Positions 1 to 5,332 of a DNA stretch of 9,397 nucleotides are shown here, piece after piece. This DNA is from Chloroflexota bacterium (GTDB taxonomy: Bacteria > Chloroflexota > Dehalococcoidia > SM23-28-2 > RBG-16-64-32): contig JADFTG010000029.1 of assembly GCA_022560365.1 (NCBI GenBank), forward strand, positions 1-9,397, read 5' to 3'. How positions within the stretch are numbered: position 1 is the stretch's first letter; each line of letters opens with the position of its first letter. The notes beneath the pieces are model-generated. The model was not told the origin of the DNA and ran no database searches. It was given only the letters and a program-made list of their open reading frames with translations. Made by a program: the position numbers and the translations under genes.

Positions 1-1
1 G

Positions 2-781
2 GCTTGGCCCATGGAGCGCGTCCAAACCTCCCCGCTCATCCACGACGAGGTGCAGGACGGCGACCGCCTCCGTCACGGCCGTAACACGGTGTGGACTGTC
101 TGGGGCGAGCCGCAGGCGATTAACGCCGGCGACGCTCTTCTCGCGCTGGCGCACCTTTCGCTCACCGAAGTCGCCGAGCAGTCAGTCGCCGCCGCCGCGC
201 GCCTCCTCAGCGAGCGAACGCTGGAGATGGTCGAGGGACAGGTGATGGACATCGCCTTCGAGGGGCAGGCCAACGTCTCACTCGATGCCTACCTGGTGAT
301 GATCTCTCGCAAGACCGGCGCCCTCTTCGAGGCCGCGCTCGCTCTCGGCGCGGTCGCCGCCGGCGCTCCTGGGGAGAAGGTCGCGGCGCTTGGACGCTGC
401 GGCCGGCAGCTCGGCCTCGCCTTTCAGGTGCGCGACGACATGCTCGGCATCTGGGGCGACGTGGACCGCACCGGAAAGCCCGTCGCTGCCGACATCCACC
501 GCCACAAGAAATCCCTGCCCATCGTCTTTGCACTCGAGCGCGCTGAAGCCGACGATCTGGAGCGGCTCCAGGGCGTGTACGGGCCGGGCGAACCCTCAGC
601 CGGCGATGTCTCTTTCGTGGTCGGCTTGCTGGACTCACTCGGAGCGCAGGCGTACTGTCAGAACGAGGCGGACAGGCACCGCACCGCCGCGCTGAGCGAG
701 CTGGCCGACGCTGAACTCGACGAGCGCGCGGTCGGCGAAATACGGGAAGTTGCGGACTTCTTGCTCGAAAGGGACTTTTAA
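2..781 (+). CDS. Polyprenyl (isoprenyl) diphosphate synthase, 5'-partial
   Basis: All-trans isoprenyl diphosphate synthase, which condenses isopentenyl diphosphate onto an allylic primer in the cytosol. Counting from the ATG at 11, the first aspartate-rich motif is D12-E-V-Q-D16 after LIH, the GQxxD motif is at 76-80, KTGAL at 101-105, and the second aspartate-rich motif is RDDMLGIWGD at 141-150 with the KK pair at 166-167. Family members are usually 320-350 residues. The 256 seen here begin only a few residues before the first motif, and similarity continues upstream of the ATG, so the true start lies left of the window and the ATG at 11 is internal. The first motif is DExxD rather than the usual DDxxD, and the usual HNFS before LIH is QTSP. 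Its TAA overlaps the hpnH ribosome-binding site, so it is the first visible gene of the hopanoid operon and probably supplies farnesyl or longer diphosphates. Chain length cannot be read with certainty. Confidence 0.92.
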   Translation, partial: AWPMERVQTSPLIHDEVQDGDRLRHGRNTVWTVWGEPQAINAGDALLALAHLSLTEVAEQSVAAAARLLSERTLEMVEGQVMDIAFEGQANVSLDAYLVMISRKTGALFEAALALGAVAAGAPGEKVAALGRCGRQLGLAFQVRDDMLGIWGDVDRTGKPVAADIHRHKKSLPIVFALERAEADDLERLQGVYGPGEPSAGDVSFVVGLLDSLGAQAYCQNEADRHRTAALSELADAELDERAVGEIREVADFLLERDF

Positions 782-786
782 GGAGG
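781..786 (+). promoter_or_regulatory. Shine-Dalgarno of hpnH
   Basis: A perfect AGGAGG lies four bases before the ATG at 791 and shares one base with the TAA stop (779-781) of the upstream synthase gene. This fixes the hpnH start and suggests translational coupling. Confidence 0.85.
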
Positions 787-790
787 CGAC

Positions 791-1843
791 ATGCCGGGAA
801 GACCACTGGGACTGTCTCTGAAGCTGGGCTGGTATCTCCTCCAGCAGAAGATCAAGGGGCGAGAGCACTTTCCCCTGACCATGATCCTCGAGCCGCTGGA
901 GGAGTGTAACCTCACCTGCACCGGCTGCGGCCGTATCCGCGAGTACGAGCCGATCATCGAACGCAAGCTCACCGTCGAGCAGTGCATGGCCGCCGTCGAA
1001 GAGTGCAACCCGCCCGTCGTGTCGATCGCCGGTGGCGAGCCGCTAATGCACCCGAAAATCGGCGAAATCGTCGCGCGCATCGTCAAGCAGAAGCGCTACG
1101 TCTACCTCTGCACGAACGCGCTCCTCTACCGGAAAGCGCTACGCGTGATCAAGCCCTCGCGCTATTTCGCGTTCGTCGTCCACCTGGACGGCCTGCGCGA
1201 CACGCACGACGTCGCCGTGGAGCGCAAGGGCGTTTACGACGTGGCGATCAAGGCGATCAACGCCTTCCGTGACGCCGGTTACCGCGTCTGCACCAATACG
1301 ACGCTCTTCAGCGGCAACCAGCCCGAGGAGTACCACAGGCTGTTCGCGATGCTCAACGACATGGGCGTCGAAGGGATGATGGTCTCGCCCGGCTTCCAGT
1401 ACAAGGAGGTCGCGCACAACGACATCTTCCTTCAGCGCGAAGAAGCGCGCTCGTTCTTCCGCCGCGTCTTCGAAGGCTGCCGCGACAGCGTGCGCTTTTA
1501 TCACAACCCGCTCTACCTCGATTTCCTCATCGGCGAACGAGAGTACGAGTGCACGCAGTGGAGCACACCGACTTACACGCCCGCCGGCTGGCGCAAGCCG
1601 TGCTATCTCATCGCCGACGAGCACGTGACGACCTTCGACCAGCTGATGGAGACGGACTGGAAAGCCTACGGCCTGGGCAAAGACCCCCGCTGCGATACCT
1701 GCATGATGCACTGCGGCTACGAGGGCTCCGCGATCCAGGAGGCGATGTCCAGCCCGCGCGCCTTCATCGAGATGGTCCGTCGCTCGTCGAAGCCCGGCGT
1801 CGCCAAGAAGGCCCGTCAGATGGAGCGGGCAGCTCGCCGGTGA
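791..1843 (+). CDS. hpnH: Adenosylhopane synthase, radical SAM protein HpnH
   Basis: HpnH adds a 5'-deoxyadenosyl radical to the C22(29) double bond of diploptene to make adenosylhopane, the first step of C35 side-chain formation. The radical SAM CxxxCxxC cluster motif is C39, C43 and C46, and the SAM-binding AGGEP follows at 80-84. C107, in LCTNA, appears to match the conserved cysteine (Cys106 in the Zymomonas enzyme) reported to donate hydrogen to the substrate radical. A C-terminal DUF3463-like region carries C271 and the cluster C301, C304, C308. The 350-residue length is about usual for the family. The start is set by AGGAGG four bases upstream. It sits between an isoprenyl synthase and hpnG/shc, the expected hopanoid context. 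Nothing looks broken. Confidence 0.96.
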   Translation: MPGRPLGLSLKLGWYLLQQKIKGREHFPLTMILEPLEECNLTCTGCGRIREYEPIIERKLTVEQCMAAVEECNPPVVSIAGGEPLMHPKIGEIVARIVKQKRYVYLCTNALLYRKALRVIKPSRYFAFVVHLDGLRDTHDVAVERKGVYDVAIKAINAFRDAGYRVCTNTTLFSGNQPEEYHRLFAMLNDMGVEGMMVSPGFQYKEVAHNDIFLQREEARSFFRRVFEGCRDSVRFYHNPLYLDFLIGEREYECTQWSTPTYTPAGWRKPCYLIADEHVTTFDQLMETDWKAYGLGKDPRCDTCMMHCGYEGSAIQEAMSSPRAFIEMVRRSSKPGVAKKARQMERAARR

Positions 1844-1898
1844 CCGACGTTCCGGACCGGACGGCGCCCAGCCTGACCGGCGGATGCAGGCGGCGCCG

Positions 1899-2645
1899 AT
1901 GATCCTCGTCTTCGCGGCGCAGGAGTCTGAAGTCCGGGCCTGCTTTGGCGGCGGCTCCATCGGGTCGTCCCGAGACATCGCAAGCTTTCCCGTCTACGAG
2001 GCTAACGGCCTCGCCGTCTGCCAGACCGGCCTCGGTCGCCGCTCCCACGACGCCGCGACGTCCGTGATGGAGCACTTCAGGCCGGAGGCTGCGCTTTCGG
2101 TCGGGACGGCCGGCGGCCTGAACCTCGATGTGCGCGCCGGGCAGCTAATCGCCTGCTCACACGTGCACCACGCTGACATGCGTGGCGCCCTGGAAGAGAC
2201 GCCCGCGTTCTCGGACGAGCGGCTCGTGACGCTGGCGCTTGAAGTCGCCCGCGGCGCCGAGATCGAGGCGAGGATCGGTTCTGCTGTGACAGTCGATGAG
2301 GTCGTCTGGACGTCCGTCGGCAAGGCCGACCTCCACGCCTGGATGCGGCACGATGTCGTCGAGATGGAGAGCTACTGGATCGGCAAGGCTGCCGACGGGG
2401 CAAGCCTGCCATACCTTGCCCTACGGGTCGTCACAGACGAGGCTGCAGATGAGCTTGTCGAAACGCCAGCGATCTCCGCGAACGGCACGTTCGACGCGGC
2501 CGCGTTCCAGGCCTGGATCAAGGATCATCCCGAATACATACCGATGTTCGCAGAGCAGGCAGAGCGCTCGCGGCGAGGCCTCGGTACTCTCACGCGGTTC
2601 CTGAGCGCCTTCCTGCCGCGACTTGCGGGCGCTCAGGTGTCATGA
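1899..2645 (+). CDS. hpnG: Adenosylhopane nucleoside phosphorylase HpnG
   Basis: Nucleoside phosphorylase (PNP/UDP family) of hopanoid synthesis, which cleaves adenine from adenosylhopane to give the ribosylhopane (phosphate) intermediate. From the ATG at 1899 (248 residues), the fold begins with the strand MILVFAA. A TGLG turn lies at 43-46, SVGTAGGL at 67-74, the nucleoside-binding VEMES around 154-158, and the likely catalytic Asp at 180 in VVTDEA. I prefer 1899 because AGGCGG lies five bases upstream and the protein then starts at the first core strand. An in-frame ATG at 1884 would add five residues but has no spaced ribosome-binding site. The gene follows hpnH after 55 bases, and its TGA overlaps the shc ATG (ATGA). 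The function rests on family and context; sequence alone cannot exclude another adenosyl-nucleoside substrate. Confidence 0.88.
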   Translation: MILVFAAQESEVRACFGGGSIGSSRDIASFPVYEANGLAVCQTGLGRRSHDAATSVMEHFRPEAALSVGTAGGLNLDVRAGQLIACSHVHHADMRGALEETPAFSDERLVTLALEVARGAEIEARIGSAVTVDEVVWTSVGKADLHAWMRHDVVEMESYWIGKAADGASLPYLALRVVTDEAADELVETPAISANGTFDAAAFQAWIKDHPEYIPMFAEQAERSRRGLGTLTRFLSAFLPRLAGAQVS

Positions 2646-4546
2646 GCGCATCTCGCGAGGCGCTGGACGAGGCGATCCGGCGTACGCAGGACTACTTCCT
2701 CCGTACTCAGCATCCGTCCGGCTACTGGCTCGGCGATCTCGAATCGAACGTCTGCATGGCGGCGGAGTACCTGCTGTTGACGCACTTCCTCGGTGTCCGC
2801 GAAGATGGGCGCTGGCGCAAAGTCGCGAACTACCTGCGCCGCCAGCAGCGCTCGGATGGGACGTGGGCGGTCTACCACGGCGGCCCGCCTGACCTCAACG
2901 CCACGGTCGAGTCCTATTTCGCGCTCAAGCTCGCCGGCGTATCGCCCGACGATCCGGCGATGGCCCGTGCCCGGGAGTGGGTCCTCTCGGCCGGCGGCGT
3001 GCCGAAAGTGCGTGTCTTCACGAAAATCTGGCTGGCGCTCTTCGGTCAGTGGGACTGGCGAGGTGTTCCGGTTCTGCCGCCGGAGATGATCTTCCTGCCG
3101 CGCTGGCTCCCCCTCAACATCTATGACTTCGCGGCCTGGGCGCGGGCGACGATCGTGCCGATGCTGATCATCCTCAGCGAGCGCCCGACCTGCCCGGTGC
3201 CGGACTATGCCCGCATCGACGAACTGTTCCCTGACGGCCGCGAAGGCACGGACTACAGCCTTCCCGCACCGCAGGACTCCCGGTGGGGCTCACTCTTCCA
3301 CCGCGCCGATGGCCTGCTTCGGCGCTTCGGCCGCTTCGCTCCTGGCGGCACCCGCGAAGCGGCTTACCAGGCTGCCGAGGACTGGATCGTCGCGCACCAG
3401 GAGGCCGACGGGGCCTGGGCCGGCATTCAGCCGGCGTGGGTGTACTCGCTCCTCGCGCTCAAGGTGCGCGGCTATCCGCTCGATCATCCGGTGATGAGGC
3501 GCGGCCTCCAGGCGTTTGAGTCCGGCTGGGCGATCGAAGATGACGAAACGTTCAACCCGCAGGCCTGCGTATCGCCGGTGTGGGACACCTTGCTGGCGAT
3601 GAACGCGCTGCTCGACTCCGGCGTCGCGCCCGATCACCCGGCGCTCGTGCACGCCGCTCACTGGCTGCTGGGCGAGCAGGTGCTGACCGGTGGCGACTGG
3701 CAGGTCGGCGTGCCCGGCGTCGAGCCCGGCGGCTGGTCGTTCGAGTCCGAAAACGACCTTTACCCCGACACCGACGACACGGCCGAGGCCTTGATCGCGC
3801 TCTCCCGCGTGCGCCTGCCGGACGAACGACGCAAGAATGAGGCGATCGAGCGCGGCCGGCGTTGGCTGATCGGCATGCAGTCGGCCAACGGCGGCTGGGG
3901 CGCGTTCGACCGTGACAACACCAGTCGCCTGGCGAACGAGATCCCGTTCTGCGACTTCGGCGAGGTGATCGATCCACCGTCGGCGGACGTTACCGCGCAC
4001 GTGATCGAAGCGCTCGCCCTCCTCGGCGAAGGCGACTCCGGATCGGTGCAGCGCGGCCTGCGCTACCTGCGGCGCGAGAACCGCCCGGACGGGAGCTGGT
4101 TCGGCCGCTGGGGCGTAAACTACATCGCCGGCACGGGCAGTGTGCTGCCGGCGTTCAAGGCGGCCGGGTGTGACATGACGAAGCGGCGCTTTCAACGGTC
4201 CGCCAGCTGGCTCACCGGCACGCAGAACGCGGACGGCGGCTGGGGCGAAGATCCACGCAGCTACGTCGACGAGTCGTGGGCCGGCCGCGGCGAGAGCACA
4301 CCATCACAGACCGCCTGGGGCATGGCCGGCCTTCAAGCGGTCGATGGCGACGGCCTGGTTGCCGACTCGCTCGAACGAGGCGCCCGGTGGCTGATCGATC
4401 AGCAGGAGGAAGACGGCCAGTGGCTGGAGCCGCAGTTCACGGGCACCGGCTTCCCCGGCGACTTCTACATCCGATACGACCTGTACCGTAACTACTGGCC
4501 GCTGCTGGCGCTCGGCCGCTATCGTGACGCGCTGAGCGGGTCTTAG
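2642..4546 (+). CDS. shc: Squalene-hopene cyclase
   Basis: Monotopic membrane terpene cyclase that converts squalene to hopene/hopanol by proton-initiated polycyclisation. The catalytic DxDD motif is D376-T-D-D379, with the acidic general-acid Asp in the middle. QW repeats (QxxxGxW) are visible at Q69-W75, Q253-W259, Q413-W419, Q528-W534 and Q588-W594, with a degenerate copy at about 480-486 where Asn replaces Gln. The hydrophobic stretch around 145-178 with W166 matches the membrane-entry channel region. The C-terminal motif FYIRYDLYRNYWPLLALGRY (608-627) is typical of the family. At 634 residues it has the usual full length. It overlaps hpnG by four bases (ATGA), implying coupled translation. 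Its TAG overlaps the stop of the convergent selenoprotein gene by three bases (shared span 4543-4546), leaving no room for a separate terminator. Confidence 0.97.
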   Translation: MSASREALDEAIRRTQDYFLRTQHPSGYWLGDLESNVCMAAEYLLLTHFLGVREDGRWRKVANYLRRQQRSDGTWAVYHGGPPDLNATVESYFALKLAGVSPDDPAMARAREWVLSAGGVPKVRVFTKIWLALFGQWDWRGVPVLPPEMIFLPRWLPLNIYDFAAWARATIVPMLIILSERPTCPVPDYARIDELFPDGREGTDYSLPAPQDSRWGSLFHRADGLLRRFGRFAPGGTREAAYQAAEDWIVAHQEADGAWAGIQPAWVYSLLALKVRGYPLDHPVMRRGLQAFESGWAIEDDETFNPQACVSPVWDTLLAMNALLDSGVAPDHPALVHAAHWLLGEQVLTGGDWQVGVPGVEPGGWSFESENDLYPDTDDTAEALIALSRVRLPDERRKNEAIERGRRWLIGMQSANGGWGAFDRDNTSRLANEIPFCDFGEVIDPPSADVTAHVIEALALLGEGDSGSVQRGLRYLRRENRPDGSWFGRWGVNYIAGTGSVLPAFKAAGCDMTKRRFQRSASWLTGTQNADGGWGEDPRSYVDESWAGRGESTPSQTAWGMAGLQAVDGDGLVADSLERGARWLIDQQEEDGQWLEPQFTGTGFPGDFYIRYDLYRNYWPLLALGRYRDALSGS

Positions 4547-4833
4547 GCGCCGGCTTCCTTCGCTTCGATCAGCTCCCAGATCTGCTTCTTGATCTCGCGG
4601 ACGCGCTTCATCTCCGGGTAGATGCCGTCCTCCGCCTTGCGGTCGAAGAGCGCCTTGCCGTCGGCGTGCAGGGTCAGGTTGCCCTTACCGACGGGGATCA
4701 GCGTCACTGGGGCGTTGGCACCGAACTCGTGCCAGATCTCGGTCGCCATCCAGGCGGCCACGGGAAGGTATCCTCACTCGACGCAGTACGTAATCTCGAT
4801 CGTGATTCGGCCGTCGTATCGTCCTTCGATCAC
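4543..4833 (-). CDS. SelW/Rdx-family selenoprotein with in-frame TGA (Sec) codon
   Basis: Small thioredoxin-fold redox protein of the SelT/SelW/SelH (Rdx) family. Ordinary translation stops at TGA (4776-4774), so a standard call sees only a 72-residue ORF from the GTG at 4761. Reading through TGA from the GTG at 4833 gives 96 residues: a first strand RITIEITY, then C17-V-E-U20 followed by GYLP. This puts the TGA exactly where the family has the second cysteine of CxxC. The following helix AAWMATEIWHEF and strands VTLIPVGKGNLTLHADGKALF, ending in the conserved DGIYPE, fit the Rdx fold. AGGAG (4844-4840) six bases before GTG 4833 supports that start. A hairpin just after TGA resembles a bacterial SECIS. 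The gene follows the DUF59 gene after nine bases and converges on shc. Alternatives are a nonsense mutation or sequencing error, but position, hairpin and intact flanks argue against these. The partner and substrate are unknown. Confidence 0.85.
4741..4759 (-). promoter_or_regulatory. Candidate bacterial SECIS element
   Basis: Just downstream of the TGA, on the minus strand, CGCC (4756-4753) pairs with GGCG (4747-4744) around the five-base loop TGGAT. Below it GG (4759-4758) pairs with CC (4742-4741) across a C-A mismatch. The loop G is about 22 bases after TGA, in the window expected for bacterial SECIS hairpins read by SelB, and a G is among the first two loop bases, as the bacterial consensus requires. 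The stem is short and lies in conserved coding sequence, so it could also be chance. Confidence 0.55.
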
Positions 4834-4839
4834 AGTAGT

Positions 4840-4844
4840 CTCCT
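4840..4844 (-). promoter_or_regulatory. Shine-Dalgarno that sets the selenoprotein start
   Basis: AGGAG on the minus strand overlaps the TAG stop (4845-4843) of the DUF59 gene and lies six bases before the GTG at 4833-4831. It supports initiation upstream of the TGA rather than at the later GTG at 4761, and suggests coupled translation with the DUF59 gene. Confidence 0.75.
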
Positions 4845-5145
4845 AGTCCAGGCCGAGGTCGGATCGCGCTTCGTCCGTCATCTTCTCCGTGCTCCAGGGC
4901 GGGTCGAACGTGAACTCGACGTCGACGCCCGTGACGCCTGGCATGAGGCCGAGGAGCTCCTGGATCTGTTCCGTGAGCATCGGCCCGATCGGACACATCG
5001 GCGTCGTCAACGTCATCATGATCTTGACCGACCGGTCTTCCTTGATGCCGATGTCGTAGACGAGGCCGAGGTCGTAGATGTTGTAGTGAAGCTCCGGGTC
5101 GTAGATCTCACGCAGCCCCTCGATGATGTCGTTCTCGATTACCAT
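4843..5145 (-). CDS. DUF59/MIP18-family metal-sulfur cluster assembly factor (SufT/PaaD-like)
   Basis: One-domain DUF59 (MIP18/PaaD/SufT-like) protein of 100 residues, the usual size. Members help assemble or deliver Fe-S clusters. The hallmark DPELxxNIYDLGLVY lies at 17-30, and the conserved cysteine is C51 in the TTPMCP segment. The C-terminal DPPWSTEKMTDEARSDLGL is typical of bacterial PaaD-like members. I place the start at the ATG 5145-5143, because GAGGAG (5157-5152) lies six bases upstream; the in-frame TTG at 5151 would abut that site. It heads an operon with the Rdx selenoprotein, whose Shine-Dalgarno overlaps this gene's stop. The pairing hints at a link between Fe-S maturation and thiol/selenol redox chemistry, but that is inference. 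No phenylacetate genes are nearby, so a true PaaD role is unlikely. Confidence 0.92.
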   Translation of the reverse strand: MVIENDIIEGLREIYDPELHYNIYDLGLVYDIGIKEDRSVKIMMTLTTPMCPIGPMLTEQIQELLGLMPGVTGVDVEFTFDPPWSTEKMTDEARSDLGLD

Positions 5146-5151
5146 TGGCAA

Positions 5152-5157
5152 CTCCTC
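5152..5157 (-). promoter_or_regulatory. Shine-Dalgarno of the DUF59 gene
   Basis: GAGGAG on the minus strand with six bases to the ATG at 5145-5143. It favours this ATG over the in-frame TTG at 5151, which directly abuts it. Confidence 0.75.
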
Positions 5158-5165
5158 ACCCCTCT

Positions 5166-5171
5166 ATTGTA
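5166..5171 (-). promoter_or_regulatory. Candidate -10 box for the DUF59-selenoprotein operon
   Basis: TACAAT on the minus strand, one mismatch from TATAAT. Transcription would start near 5159, giving a leader of only about 14 bases before the ATG at 5145. No good -35 lies 16-18 bases upstream (best is GCCTGA or CCTGAT), so an activator or a weak promoter is implied. The box overlaps a small hyphenated palindrome, GTAGaCTAC (5169-5177). Confidence 0.4.
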
Positions 5172-5192
5172 GACTACTTGACGCTACATCAG

Positions 5193-5209
5193 GCGCCGAA
5201 CGTCGGCGC
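5193..5209. repeat. Hyphenated palindrome, possible operator
   Basis: GCGCCGA (5193-5199) and TCGGCGC (5203-5209) form a perfect 7-bp inverted repeat around ACG. The right arm abuts the plus-strand -35 at 5210, and the left arm lies where the minus-strand -35 would be. It is placed to control both promoters as a dimer-binding operator. No T-run follows on either strand, so a terminator is less likely. Confidence 0.4.
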
Positions 5210-5237
5210 TTGACAAGTTTCGGCAGGTCAATAGAAT
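5210..5237 (+). promoter_or_regulatory. Strong sigma70-type promoter facing an empty plus strand
   Basis: TTGACA (5210-5215) is a perfect -35. After a 16-base spacer comes TAGAAT (5232-5237), one mismatch from TATAAT. Transcription would start near 5244-5246. The next thing downstream on this strand is structured non-coding sequence, then the antisense of sbcC, so it does not serve a protein gene in the window. Confidence 0.6.
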
Positions 5238-5244
5238 GAGCCCA

Positions 5245-5330
5245 TCCTGCTGAGTGAACGGCCCAGGCCGCCGCTTAGCCCAAAGGGAGGGGTCAGACAG
5301 GGCGCCGTGCAGGCGCCTTGTCTGGTTTCA
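5245..5330 (+). ncRNA. Candidate small structured RNA, unknown class
   Basis: About 86 bases lie between a good plus-strand promoter and a strong hairpin. GCTGAG (5249-5254) pairs with CTTAGC (5274-5279), including one G-U pair. Inside it CGGC (5259-5262) pairs with GCCG (5267-5270) around CCAG. A purine-rich linker (AAAGGGAGGGG) leads into a 13-bp hairpin at 5294-5324. No start codon with a plausible frame is seen. I looked for, and did not find, the hallmarks of SRP RNA, tRNA-Sec, or the fluoride, SAM-I, c-di-GMP or glycine riboswitches. No gene lies downstream on the strand, so a stand-alone RNA fits better than a leader. Confidence 0.33.
5289..5329 (+). terminator. Long hairpin between sbcC and the intergenic region, likely terminator
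   Basis: The 13-bp arms 5294-5306 and 5312-5324 enclose the loop GTGCA, with one G-T pair (5300/5318). The plus-strand RNA can add five outer pairs (5289-5293 with 5325-5329), four of them G-U. All the wobble pairs form only on the plus strand; on the minus strand they become A-C mismatches. The tail GGTTTC is a poor U-run. It also sits four bases after the sbcC stop, so it may end sbcDC transcription as well. Confidence 0.5.
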
Positions 5331-5332
5331 GA

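Noticed and set aside
1840..1902. A GTG overlapping the hpnH stop as the start of hpnG
   Set aside because: It is in a different frame from hpnG and stops after 20 codons at 1902.
1139..1978. A 279-residue open frame on the minus strand opposite hpnH
   Set aside because: It has no recognisable domain and lies antisense to a clear radical SAM gene. High GC produces long shadow frames.
4543..4761. A separate 72-residue protein starting at GTG 4761
   Set aside because: It would lack the first strand and redox motif of the Rdx fold and has no ribosome-binding site. The reading frame, Shine-Dalgarno and family similarity all extend upstream through the TGA.
5245..5330. Known RNA classes (SRP RNA, tRNA-Sec, common riboswitches)
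   Set aside because: None of their conserved cores (for example the SRP GGAAG-type loop, or a tRNA T-loop TTCRANNC) could be found in the stretch.
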